DNA of 64,000 bases. Source: Cubamyces lactineus (Eukaryota; Basidiomycota; Agaricomycetes; Polyporales; Polyporaceae). The stretch's first letter is position 1; the number at the start of each line of letters is the position of its first letter. The notes below the pieces were generated by a model. The model was given only the letters and a program-made list of their open reading frames with translations, had not been told where the DNA came from and did not search any database. Of this stretch, positions 35,301 through 45,775 are shown in pieces. The DNA is taken from positions 2,852,001 to 2,916,000 of the forward strand of contig JACDTU010000001.1 in the NCBI GenBank assembly GCA_022376465.1, written 5' to 3'. Both the position numbers and the translations under genes were made by a program.

Positions 35301-38300
35301 ACGTGTAGACATTGTTCGGGTTGTTCTGCTCCGAGTGCTGCGCCAGTTCTTGGCTGTTGAAGACGTGTTCCGTGGGGCAGATGAGCGGCGAGATGATAGC
35401 GATGACGAAGATTGCACAAGCACAGATGAACCAGATGATCATGTTGATAGCCAGCTTCTCTCGCCACGCCTGGCGCACATCTTCGCGCTTCATCCGACCG
35501 ATGTGGCGGAGAGCCCAGTTCGGTATCCACCAAGTTAGCACCCAGCAGAGGAGAACCCATCTCCGACGAGCCGACGTCTCCTTCACGACCTCCGTGGTCT
35601 CGCCCTCCTGGATCTCGCCAGCGAGCGCCTCCTTGTCCAGTAGACCCTTTCCATCCGCATTCTGGAACATGTTGCGCGAAGGCGCGTAGGACTCGGTACC
35701 GAAGTTCGACACTGACCCGTCGTCGCGGGCACTGGTGTAGGCGCTACGTCCGTCGAAATCGTCGCTGCGGAAGGACTTGCGCTCGTCGTATTCGTCATAC
35801 ATATCCGCCCGTTGGAAAGGAGAGGCATGCTGGACAAGTGGGAGTGCCTGGCTGGAGTTAGAGAAGGGATCCCCGAACTCCCCTTGATAGGGAGACTCGG
35901 CGCCAGGAACCTGGTAAGGAGCGTAGGGGTCGCCCAAGCCACGAGGGTCGAGACCAGCTTCGGCCTCAGCATCGCGTAACCGATTCCGCTTGAGCTCCTC
36001 GGTGTCCTTCGAACGTAGATCGTCTTCCAAGCGGTGGAAGGCGGCTTGGGACAGGAATACCTATACAAGACTGAGATCAGACCACACTTCATTGGCGTAT
36101 ATCAGCACTCACCATAGATAGACCCAGCACAATATCGCGCTCCTGGAGGCCCAACGCGGTCCTCGATTGCTCCACCTGCTGACGCGAGTCGCCCTCCGTA
36201 ACGCCCACAGACTGCAGCAACGACTGATAACGCTGCGTGAATTCATTCGGCGTCATCATCGCCTCGAACACGTTCACGCAGCGCCGCGCAATCTCGGTCA
36301 GGCCAACGCTACGCACTTGCGCCTTCACCGACCGGCCCTCCATCTGATTCGGGAGCTGCGAGTCGTTGGGGTTGATGCAGAAGACGTACCACGACTGCGT
36401 ATCTTCGAGCGTCTCGAACAGCACATCCAGCGCCTGACGGAACTCGCCTGCGACACACGGCGCGCCTCCGCTCGACGGCGAATCGTCCTCGTCGCGCTCC
36501 TTCTCCTCGACGTCGCCCTCCTTGAGCGTTGGCATCCGCTTGATGGTGTTCTTGCGGCGTGTCGATGGGGCGCGCATTGGCTTGACGGGTTGCTGTGCCG
36601 CAACGATCGTGTCTTCGTTTCGGGGGTGAGCCTGGGTGGCGATCGCCTTGGCCGAGAACAGGCCGCGCACGAAGGGGTTCATCGAGCCAGATCCATCAGC
36701 TGCGGGGGCGTCGCTGGTACCGGCACTGGTGCCACGGAGGAGCGATACGAAATCGGGATTGATCGCGTCCAGGTTCTTCTCCAGGAAACCGCTCGCCGAG
36801 TACGTGACAGGCCCGCTGTAGTGGTTGACAGTGAAGGTCGGGAAACCTTGGCGATCCATACCGCCGGCCTTGAAGGAGGAGTGATTGCCCCACCGCTTGA
36901 CGAAAGCCTCAACCATGGTGTGGTCGGTCTTACGAGGCATCCGGCGGGCCTGGTCGTCCATGATGTGAATCAAGCCACCAGGGCGGTGCTGGAGTAAACG
37001 TGTGCACTCCGAGTTATCGAAGTACGGGACATGGGGGACGAAGCGCGAGATGCCTTCGTTGTTGTACTCCTGCACATGAGCTTCGAAGAGCCTCTTCTGG
37101 ATGAAGTTGAGCAGGCGCTCGTTGGCGAAGTTGACGCAGAACTGGTCAAGAGAGTTTGGCCGACTTGTCAGGTTCTGCGGACCGGGGAGATCGAAGAGAC
37201 CAATGAAAGTCGCGAAGTCGTCGCGACATAGCCGCTGGTTGATGTGCTCGTTCAGCCATGCGAAGAGAAGCGAATACAACGTCTTCGCGAGCTCGTCCCT
37301 GTTGTCGGATGCACCATCAGGGTCGAGGAAAACCGTACAGAGCTCCTTCTTAACCAGCTTCGTCTTGTAGGAGAGAGCGGCTTCAAGAGCAGCAGCCTGA
37401 ACGCCCAAGAACTCAGACACGATGTTGAGGACATCTAGGTTTCGAACCACTGCGGCGTCTTCATTACGATGACGGTCGATCGTGAACTCCAGATTCCCGA
37501 GATGAAGGATGGCGGCAACCAGCTGGCACGTCTGCGCAACGTGCCTCTTGGAGAACCCAACATTCTTGAGAGCGACCTTCAGTTGCTCGAAACGCACGGC
37601 ATCCTCGTTTTGACTACTGGGACCTCGTACGCCAAGGGGTGGTCGCGCTCCGAGATAGCGGTATTGGGTCTTCTCGGACAAGTGCATATGTTGCCGCTCC
37701 TCAGGAGACGCACCAGCGACAAGGTAGTAGAAAATGTGGAAATTGCGCTCGCCCGAAGGAGCGCCGGCGACACGACTCCGCTCCAGGTAGTAGTCGAGTG
37801 TCTTGACACCGCAGATGCGGCCTCGCTCCGTGAACTGCAGTTCAGTGTACTTGCCAAAGTGCGACGCATTGGGGTTGAAGAGAGTCCGAGAATTGCCGAA
37901 GGTCTCCAGAACAAATTCCGCGGCAGGAACTTGATTGCCAAGCTTCGAGCCTTTCTTGCCAGGTTGGCTCACACTCAGCTCCAAGAGTGTCTTGATTGCG
38001 AGTCTACGGTTCTCCGACTTGCCGCTAGCGGTTTCGCCGCTGGATGCACAGCAAAGATGCGTCAGTGGTCATCCCGGAAAGAAGACATTGGGTAGGATAG
38101 GTGCACAGGTTGACCTAGCGATGATCAAGAGATCACGGACGTATACTGCTGGATGGGAACAGGGCCCCCGAGGCGGTAGGGCTCGCCAGTCCAATTATAG
38201 GAAGACGCATGGGAGAGCCCTCTCAAAATAGCTGCTCAAGTGGGAGCTACCGAGGAAAAGTTGTCCAGAACGACTTGAACCAGCTGTGCGTGAAAGTCAC

Positions 38301-38697
38301 GCAAGTGATCCAACCGCCGCCGGGCACAAACAAGCACACCTCTTGAAAGAGAGAAAAGGACGTACGTGAACAGAATAGACTGATCCTGCGCTGTCCTCCG
38401 CATGTGGTAGTAGGCATTATTCGCTAGCTGGAAGATGTGAGGCGGGAGACGGGTCTTGTCCGGCGATGTGTCGCGGTATTCGGCGGCATACTTGTGCAGG
38501 ACGGCGTCCGAATTGCTCGGCACGTACTTGTGAGGGTTAACAGCGACGAGGGCGGATGTCCCGACAGCCGTATAGATATTGTCGTTCATGAAGCGTTCGC
38601 GGATGCATGACACGATGATGTCCTCCGAGACTGGCGAGAGCGTCGCGATGTCCGTGACGGACTCGAGTTGTTGGTGCATCGTCGACTGCCGATTCAT
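32326..38697 (-). CDS. chitin synthase with N-terminal myosin motor (class V type), 1,911 aa
   Basis: A plasma-membrane processive beta-1,4-N-acetylglucosaminyltransferase of the division-2 myosin-chitin synthases (Ustilago Mcs1, Aspergillus CsmA), which act at hyphal tips and septa. Eight exons in phase: 38366-38697, 36113-38039, 35173-36060, 34092-35123, 33885-34039, 33275-33833, 32897-33220 and 32326-32844. Residues 1 to about 750 form the motor, with P-loop GETASGKS (112-119). A cytochrome b5-like segment ([18 protein letters not shown]) follows near residue 1000, flanked by membrane helices. The catalytic domain has [41 protein letters not shown] and the product-site motif QRRRW. Several C-terminal helices and a DEK-C domain ([20 protein letters not shown]) end the protein. 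Motor switch motifs deviate from active myosins: NPNASHFGK and DLPGPQ. Intron 1 (326 bp) interrupts the codon just before the P-loop. Confidence 0.96.
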
Positions 38698-38763
38698 CGT
38701 GGGCGTGGTGTGATGCAGCACCTCGCTGCTCCCCCGGACGAGTTAAGAAGCTTCTTGTACGGT

Positions 38764-38797
38764 AGAAAGAGAGAAAAGGAGAGAGAGGAAGGGAGAG
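38764..38797 (-). promoter_or_regulatory. pyrimidine tract before the chitin synthase start
   Basis: An unbroken 34-nt purine run on the plus strand, hence C/T-only on the coding strand, lies about 67-100 nt upstream of the start codon. CT-rich blocks at this position are common near fungal transcription starts. Confidence 0.45.
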
Positions 38798-39697
38798 CGT
38801 CGCGGCGCCGTTGGTATGGCAGTGTGCAAGCAGTGTGAGAACGACGCCGAGCCCGTTCGCCACCAATCCCACGGCGGAGTTCCAAGTGAGCGTCTTCGGG
38901 ATCCAGTCAGCCAAAATCTCCGCTGGAGAAAGCTACCACATAAGTGCACTCCGGCTGTAGTCCGCTCAGGCTCCGCTTACAACTGTGTACGGATGCATGA
39001 AGATTCCCTCCACTGTCCAGGTTCCAGTACATGTTTCATCAGCATTCTTCACTTGCGCGCACTTGTCACAGCCATACATTCATGTCTACGCCAGGGGCAA
39101 TGGTGTCAAAGCTCACTTAAAATCCTGGCAAGATTGATACGTCGGATGCTGGACCAACATCCACCAGAATATCCCGCCCTGGTGATTCATGATCACCAGC
39201 CATATGTATAGCGAAGCGCAGCTGTTGAGCACAAGTCGCATTGAAAAGGCATGTCTTATGCAAGTGCTGCAAACTCGGGATAACATCATCCGGAGCGATT
39301 GAGAGCGCGTTCGGCCTTCGATGGCCGACCCGATTGTACTTGTTGACATGTACGACAAGCACTTCGGCAGCAGAACTACTGCACGCACGAACTGAAAGTA
39401 AGTACAGGTTGTTGGCTGGCCCTTGAACGCAGTGAGCATTCATGTTAGCCTGAACTCATCCGCGATTCACGATCACGAAAGCAGATATGAAGTTAAGGAA
39501 TGCGAGAAGGTGGCCGCTAAGGGGTGCTTGAACTGTCGTTGGCCTGTAACACCGGTGTACCTGGATGAAGCAGTCGGCCCTTTACTCCAGGTCCCATCTA
39601 GACGATCCAACGTAACATCGCACATTCGAGTCGCCTCGTTGACCTGAGAAACTCGAAGAGCCAGTCAGCATGCTGCGCGTACAAAGCCCGGCCTTGG

Positions 39698-39738
39698 TGT
39701 TTCTAGGGACAAATCATGTAGACTTGTCTCTAGAAACA
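39698..39738. repeat. 15-bp inverted repeat, 11-nt loop
   Basis: The left arm at 39698-39712 (TGTTTCTAGGGACAA) and the right arm at 39724-39738 are complementary over 15 bp with one mismatch, which becomes a G-U pair in plus-strand RNA. The loop is 11 nt. There is no T-run and no adjacent gene end, so a bacterial-type terminator reading does not apply. It could be a small transposon relic or a structured RNA. Confidence 0.6.
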
Positions 39739-40117
39739 GCCAGGAGGGTAGACCGACATGAGCCCACTCAGGTTATGACTCTCAAGAGAACCAGGATGTC
39801 ATGGAGATCTACCTGACTTCTAGAGCACTGGCAACTTGAAGTCAGCAGTAGCACGCTGAACGATTCCAAACAATCAATACAAGTTATCAGTGTTGTGTGA
39901 AGCCGTCTGAACGCGCTGTCACATCCTCTGTGTCCACCTCAGAGTCGGTTACGTTGTTGTCAGAGCTGACGCGTGAGCCTAGGAAGAGTCAATGGCATTC
40001 AAACATAGCATGTGCATGGATTTTCAGGCAAGTGTCGTTAAGGGTACTCATCAGTCATTAGTACCCCTACAACCATCTTGCGAGACACTGCCATAAACCC
40101 GTACTCTCGATCCTTAT

Positions 40118-41369
40118 TCAGGAGCCCTGCGTAGGAAGTAACGCGTGTAACATGTCGGTCGCACTTCCTGTCGAGAGTGGCCACGCATCGTCTGCTATCT
40201 GGTGCTCGGGCGACAAAGCGGACCAGTTCGGCGACGGTGTGGCGCGAATGTGTGTGAAGTCCTGTACCGCCAAATAGTTGCTCTTGATATCCTACGGGAA
40301 AACGTGGCATTTGGTCAGCCTGATCTAGGTAGCATCTACTTGGGGGCAAACACACCTGTGTTGCGGACAGCGAGGTCGGTCTGAGAGACGACGGGTAGTC
40401 CGCGAATCGGATCGCAGAGCAATGCTCGATGATCGGATTGGACGCGATGGATATGTAGACATCGACACCCGATGATGTGTGCATCCGGAACTGCCAGAAA
40501 CCACCATGTGAGAAGGATGATGTGGTGCCCGTTCAATCGTCTGGCGTACCTGTCGGCTGCCGAGCGCGATGACACAGTTCTTCATGTCATGCAACAGCGC
40601 GCTTCCTGTGATGATGGGTAACACGAGCACCGAGTTCGTTATATTTCGCACATGGAGTGCGGTAAACGTGAGGTCGGCAGGGACGTCAGGGTTCGCAGGA
40701 GATGGAATGAGGTTGACTACACAGTGGTCGAGATCGGAGATAGTCAAGTCTGAGGCAGCAGACCAAGGAGTGGAAAGAGAAGAGACCGTCAAGTAACTGT
40801 GCGAGTGTCCTGACAGACGGAGGCCTGACGTATGGCTTGCGGAAGACGAGCCGTTTACCGTCTGGTGTGAGGCCGATTGGGGAGTAGAGGCCGCGATACT
40901 CTCAGATGGCGAGGATATAACGGGCGCCGGTGAGGCCGCAGGCTTTGCTTTCCGCTTGAATGCGAACTTGGACTTTGGGGCGGTCGCAGACCGAAGAGCT
41001 TCTACCTGAGCTTCTATATCTTTCAGCTTCTGTAGATGGGGGAGTCAGCCTATCATTCTCAGTCTTGTTATGCCTTCCTTGCAATATCAGCGTGCACTCA
41101 CATTGTCGCACTGACGCTGGTCGTATCCTGGCAGGAAAGCGATCGCGTCGGTCAGATCTTTCCTGATCCTGGCGACTTCAGCAGCCACACTATCAATAGC
41201 CTGAAAGCTCGCAGAGCCATTGCGCAAAGAGTCTAGCTGGCCGAGGAGCTCTAGTGTCGCGAGGATTTAGACCTTGAAGAGACTGATAAGAGACGGATTG
41301 CCGACCAGAAGTACCCGCCTGGAAGCGGGTGTAGAATTGTTGTGTAAGTTCCTGATTCGTTTCGGTCAT
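40118..41369 (-). CDS. TBCC: tubulin-folding cofactor C (TBCC), 330 aa
   Basis: The cofactor that acts with TBCD and TBCE to release alpha/beta-tubulin dimers and works as a GTPase activator on tubulin. Five exons in phase: 41315-41369, 41102-41250, 40550-41029, 40356-40490 and 40118-40291. The N-terminal part is a helical bundle (TQQFYTRFQAELLGQLDSL, then AAEVARIRKDLTDAIAFLPG). A Lys/Ser/Pro linker follows. The C-terminal C-CAP/TBCC beta-helix shows the repeats DLTISDLDHCVVNL, ITNSVLVLPIITGSALLHD and FRMHTSSGVDVYISIASNPI, then IIEHCSAIRFADYP and VQDFTHIRATPSPNW. In characterised TBCC/RP2 proteins a Gln-x-Arg segment carries the arginine finger; here it appears as Arg-Gln-Phe-Arg across the exon 3-4 junction. 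Length and ending are normal. Confidence 0.9.
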
Positions 41370-41628
41370 CGCGTCCTGTAGCGGTGCGAGAGGCGAGACA
41401 GATAAACACGTCTCTTCAGACTTGGCTACTCGAGTACGAGGTCAAGACTCAAGAGCCAAGTCGCGTCGCGGTAGTGGCGCTCTTCCAGCGTCGATCAAGT
41501 CACGTGATGAACAATATAGTGACGTCCCAATGCCATGGGAAGCTTGAAGTTGTCTCCAGCTTTCTTTGCTTGTTACCGACCACAACCTGTGAGTGTGCAC
41601 GACTTCGCATACCCTAGACGCATCTATA
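41370..41628. promoter_or_regulatory. divergent promoter (TBCC / hypothetical mitochondrial protein)
   Basis: Only 259 bp separate the two outward-facing start codons, so both promoters must share it. It holds a CACGTG palindrome and, close by at 41519-41527, a CRE-like TGACGTC followed by a CCAAT box. The cluster of such elements in so short a spacer makes it a credible bidirectional promoter. Confidence 0.6.
41500..41507. promoter_or_regulatory. E-box / CDEI-like palindrome TCACGTGA
   Basis: A perfect 8-bp palindrome within GTCACGTGAT, the sequence bound in other fungi by Cbf1-type and other bHLH factors. It lies 131-138 bp from the TBCC start and 122-129 bp from the facing gene. Confidence 0.5.
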
Positions 41629-42615
41629 ATGGCTTCGCGCGTTACTTCTACTATCACTCGCCCTGTCTTGCGTAAACCTATCACTCGTGCACCCCGAAGC
41701 GCAAGTGGTTCTACTCTCCGGACAGCAAGCTTCTCGCTCAGATCTGTCTCTCCCTCGCTCAGCACATACAGTTCTCTGCAGTGCTTGCCTCTAGCTCTCA
41801 CTCACCGTTACTATACTTCGAGTTCGCATACGAATAATACCGAGGCCGGGAAAGCAGTTCAATCCCTTGCCGATCCCGACCGACCCGACCTCTTCTACCA
41901 CCTCTTCCCCGCACCCACCTCAATATCCTCATCAACACCCGTATTCGCGCTCTCTTTTCTTCCTGAGTCTCCGCCTTCGGTGCTCTCCTGCTCTGTGATT
42001 GGCTGGCTGCCCGCGAGCGGTGAAGGCGAACAGGCCGGGCTCAATGACTTTGTCGAGAACGGTACGTCCGCGGAATGTCCTTCGTTACTCTCAAACTCCC
42101 CCACAGCTCACATCCATATGTCGTTTTCCATATGACTTGTGTATTCAGAGCTGTTCCGCGAAGTGCTGCATGAAGCAGTGCAGTCCGCACTCCGGGACGG
42201 GGTGGACGAAGTGCAGAAGAACGGTGCAATACAGACGCGCGAGGGGTGGATGCACATCCACGGTGCGTCTCCTGCAAGTTTCTACTGCGTAAGCTGCATC
42301 GAATTGACGCACGCACGCTGCGCGCGGTAGACAACCGGAATATCCCTGCACTAGGACGCATCGGGGACCCAGACGACATCATCGCGTCGGTGCGCGTCGA
42401 AAATGGCGAGGTGGGTCGTACGCTTAGTTTGGTTGAAAGGATGCGGGAAAATGCTGACCCTTCCTTCGCGTGCGCGTCAGATCTTGGCGGAGACTTACCA
42501 GCCGATGCCGTCCTACCGTCTGTGCACGTCGGACGGTGTCTTGCAGCTCACAGAGGGCCTCGCGAAGCGGCTCGTGGAGGTCCTGCAAGCGAAGGTGCAG
42601 CAAGAGCGGCAGTAG
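41629..42615 (+). CDS. conserved-looking hypothetical protein with mitochondrial leader, 253 aa
   Basis: I do not recognise the family. Four exons in phase: 41629-42061, 42149-42262, 42331-42410 and 42481-42615. The first 70 residues are rich in Arg, Ser and Thr with almost no acids (RPVLRKPITRAPRSASGST), a strong mitochondrial targeting pattern. The mature part has a helix (ELFREVLHEAVQSALRDGVDEVQ), then a compact beta-rich region with GWMHIHD, RNIPALGRIGDPDDIIASV and YQPMPSYRLCTSDGVLQL, ending in a Lys/Gln helix. The DPDDI and SYR...GVLQL blocks read like conserved motifs of a small fungal mitochondrial protein. No membrane segment or catalytic motif is visible. It shares a promoter with TBCC. 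Confidence 0.75.
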
Positions 42616-43228
42616 CAAGTTACCCTCAGATGGTATCCAGCAGCACCATGATGATTCACTGTGTGCCCGCCCGACCGAGTTGAGGCTGTCGAGAATGTCT
42701 CAGACCGACTGAAAGTGCGTACGGCAGATTAGAGCTCTATAACTTGAGCAAAGACCTCACAGGTATCATATAGGCAGGTTATACAGTAGACGTAGTCTAT
42801 GTCACTTACCGCATTTGTTATACAACTTGAGCCTGTGCAATACGGCATCCGCGCTGTAGATAGACAAACGGGTTACGCCCAAAGGCCCGGGGCGCAATAA
42901 CGCCGACCATACCCAATAACACCAACACAAATCGCATATGAAAGTAAACTCGACTACAGAAGGTATCGCAACTGAGGGTTCCTACAAACGCTCAGAAAGC
43001 TCCTCGGACCCAAAGTCTATCGCAGCAGTGGGGTGTCGCTGGGGGTCGAAGAGGCACAAGAGTCCATGGTATACAAGACTACCAACGAAAACGATCGGTG
43101 AAAGCCGATGAACGCCACTGATGTCGGTGGGGAACGGGTCGCGCGCGTAAGCATGGAAGAAAGACGCTGCTGCGGAAAGCATCCCGCCATATGTGCGCGC
43201 GTAGGGCAAAAATAAAATCGAAAACATA
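42616..43228. other. convergent 3' gap
   Basis: A 613-bp spacer between a plus-strand and a minus-strand gene end. No gene or repeat was recognised. Confidence 0.5.
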
Positions 43229-44595
43229 TCACAGCAAGAACGCAGCGGAAAGCACGAGAGCGATCGACGACAACATAGCGGGAACGAGCGTCATCCCAGC
43301 GACGGCGCGCGCACCGCCAGAAGTAGAGGAACCCGAAACCCCACCCGTAGACTGCGCGTCAGTAGGGAGCGGGTCGTCCGAGGAGGGCGGCGCAGTGTTC
43401 GACGTGCGCGCGGTCGCGAAGCCCGAGGTCATCGGAGCAACTGTGAGCGTAGTCGTAGGGAGGTCATTCGCTGCCGACGAGGTTGACGTCGCTGTGCCGG
43501 TGGACGCACTGCCAGTGCTCTCTGAGGACGCGCTGCCCGTGGATGTAGCTCCGGAAGCAGCTGAACCGCTACTCGAGCCGGTCGCCGAGGTGGAAGCAGA
43601 GCCGGTGGGTTGAGATCCCGAGGACGAACCAGACTCGGACGTCGAAGCAGATGTAGCGGCGGAAGTGCTGGTAGTGGTCGCGCCGGACGCAGTGGAAGAA
43701 GCGGAGCCGCTCGATGTAGGCGTACTGCTGCTCTGGAACGAGGAAACCGATCCCGAAGATGCAACGGATGTAGAAGCGGAAGACGCGGTCACAGTAGACT
43801 GAGAAGCATCAGTGGTGCTCGACGCGCTATGCACGGTTGAGGTACCCGCGATGGGGTTAGGAGACGCAGAAAGGACCGACGGGGGTACAGGGATGTCGGA
43901 GGTGTCGCTAGCGACGGGCACTTTGAGGTTGCCAGTCATGGAATCGAGACTGAGTGGGAAGATGTCGGTACGGAGCCGTAGATCGCGAATAAATCGAAGG
44001 AATACTTACGTGAAGCTGGGAGAGAACTGTGAGTACTGCACGGGAGGGTTTCCGACAGGGTTCACCGAAGTAAAGTTGATGTAGCTATGACATAACGTAT
44101 GAACATCGACACGTAGAGAAGAACCCAAGGGTACGCACTAGTTAGCAGAGTTCGAGCCTGCGTTCGGGTCCGGCTAAAGCAACTTGTATCAGGAGATGAC
44201 GAGACACGCGACATGCGTGTGACGGACGCACCGTGAAGGTGAGGGCATGCACCACAGAGATGTCGACCGGGTCGATCTGCTGGACGAGGACGTGCTCGCC
44301 GTTGTAGAGCGCGACATGGGTAGCCCCAATCTCCGTGAGGAGCGGAGCCGTGCCGTCGTCCAGCCACGCGACGGTGCATGGTTTGCCGCCGCTGCACGTA
44401 GAGCCCGCGGTGGGCTCAATGACCTGTGTTCGGGCGATCGAGGGCGGTTAGATACATGTACAAGGATCGTCGCGCGTCCCGATGACAGATACTGCACCCG
44501 TTCAAGGGGGATGGGGTACTCACGTAGAGGGTTGCCTGCACCAACGAAACGAATACGCTCTGGAAGAGCAGAACAGCCAAGACGGTGGCGTGCAT
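43229..44595 (-). CDS. Kre9/Knh1-like Ser/Thr-rich GPI-anchored cell-wall protein
   Basis: A secreted glycoprotein of the fungal Kre9/Knh1-like, Ser-Thr-rich GPI family, members of which affect beta-1,6-glucan and cell-wall assembly. About 365 residues in five exons. A cleavable signal peptide opens it (MHATVLAVLLFQSVFVSLVQA). The N-terminal immunoglobulin-like Kre9 domain shows VIEPTAGSTCSGGKPCTVAW, APLLTEIGATHVALYNG, the family YINFTSVNP and the ending FSPSFTLDSMTG. A stalk of about 190 residues made almost only of Ser, Thr, Ala and Gly follows, surely heavily O-mannosylated. The last 20 residues are a hydrophobic GPI signal preceded by small residues (TSGGARAV), so the omega site lies there. 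The ATG at 44595 is the only one before the signal peptide. The biochemical role is inferred from the family only. Confidence 0.88.
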
Positions 44596-45382
44596 TGTCA
44601 AAAATAGCGGGTCCGGTGCGAAAGAGGATCAAGTACAAGGTGGCGGAAGAGATGAGATGAAGAGGGTTTCTCGAGCCAGCGGACAGAAAACGAGGGTGGA
44701 GTGTACAAAGAGCGTGGGGAGTGCGCAGGAGGAGCGTGCGTGGAGAGGAGTATTGGCGTTACTGCGTGAGGGGCATAAGCATGGGCATATAAGACGGCGA
44801 ATATAGTCGCAGTCGAGACGGAAACCACTGGAGACGGATGGAGATGGAGATGCGCGCGTTTTCTGACCGCTCTCTCCGCCCAGTCGCCATGCTGACGCGA
44901 TCACGTGCATGTTCAACTATCCTCCCTTGCATCCTTGTTCCCGGGAAATTGTGCAGCCTTCCACGCTTCTGTATTCGATACTCGGCACCGCAGCAGGGAG
45001 AAGGGCCAGACAATTTGTGCGCTTACCCTTCCTCAGGTAAGCTACTGAACGCAAACAGGTGCACATTGTATTGCACGCCGTTCGCCGTATACGATCCGCA
45101 CAGTGAACCCTTCTACTACGTCCGTGATGATGCATCAACCCGGACTGTCTCCGTGGTATTTACACGGTCGAAAGCACCCTGCATGTGAAGCTGGACATTA
45201 CGAGATAAGACATGGCAAAAACGTGTATAGCCCGACGACAAGGATATCATGCCCGTGTCTGATAGGGGAAACCGTCGTGAACTGGGAATATCCGTCAGTG
45301 ACGGGTCCTTGAGTGGTTTACTGCACGCATCTCACCGAATGCGTAACTAACTCATGCTTCTAGGTATGGTAGCATGCGTGTA
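44596..45382. promoter_or_regulatory. promoter region of the Kre9-like gene
   Basis: A 787-bp spacer upstream of the Kre9-like gene (minus) and downstream of the small Cys-rich gene. It contains a CACGTG hexamer at 44902-44907, about 310 bp from the start. No further gene was seen. Confidence 0.4.
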
Positions 45383-45775
45383 TCAAGAATCCGTCGGCTT
45401 CTCCGCCATGGGCTTCTGCGGAGCAGGCTGGGAAGCAACAGCGTCGCCGTCCTGGGTGTTCCCTCCTGTGCCGTTCTGGGCGGCTGCGAACTCGTCCTCG
45501 TCGAACGACTTTCCGCAGCACTTTGTGCAGCAGCCAGCCTGTTGGCTGCCTCCGCCAGATCCATAGGATTCTACGGAGACGGTTAGTCTTGAGACGGCCA
45601 CGTCAAATGACATATTTAGGGCATACTGAGTGTGCACCACTGTTCAAGGGCCTCTGTACATGCTATGCCTGTGGAAAGAGGGTCAGCTCTCGTTCATATT
45701 CTGCGGTAAGCGAACAGTGGAGTTACAGCATCCAGCACAGCATCCAGCGCAGATGTCGTCACTCGTGGAAGCCAT
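45383..45775 (-). CDS. small cysteine-rich protein, roughly 90-100 aa
   Basis: A short gene that was read by eye. The ATG at 45775 opens a frame with SDDICAGCCAGCCNS. The second part, on the same strand from about 45580 to the stop at 45383, has QAGCCTKCCGKSFDEDEF followed by an acidic, Gln/Pro-rich tail. At least one intron separates them. One phase-consistent choice uses a GTTCGC donor and a CTCAG acceptor, but other splits are possible and the middle of the protein is uncertain. Paired-cysteine motifs followed by Ser-Phe-Asp-Glu-Asp-Glu-Phe recall a group of small basidiomycete proteins I have seen without assigned function. There is no signal peptide; the Cys clusters could bind metal or be S-acylated. 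Confidence 0.5.

Larger units (their letters stand above)
38698..40117. other. 1.4-kb gap upstream of chitin synthase
   Basis: Lies between the chitin synthase start and the end of the TBCC gene, both on the minus strand. It holds the chitin synthase promoter. Beyond that I see no gene, only one conspicuous hairpin (39698-39738). Confidence 0.45.

Noticed and set aside
36167..36997. 276-codon plus-strand frame over the myosin motor exon
   Set aside because: Antisense shadow; no family signal and no splice support.
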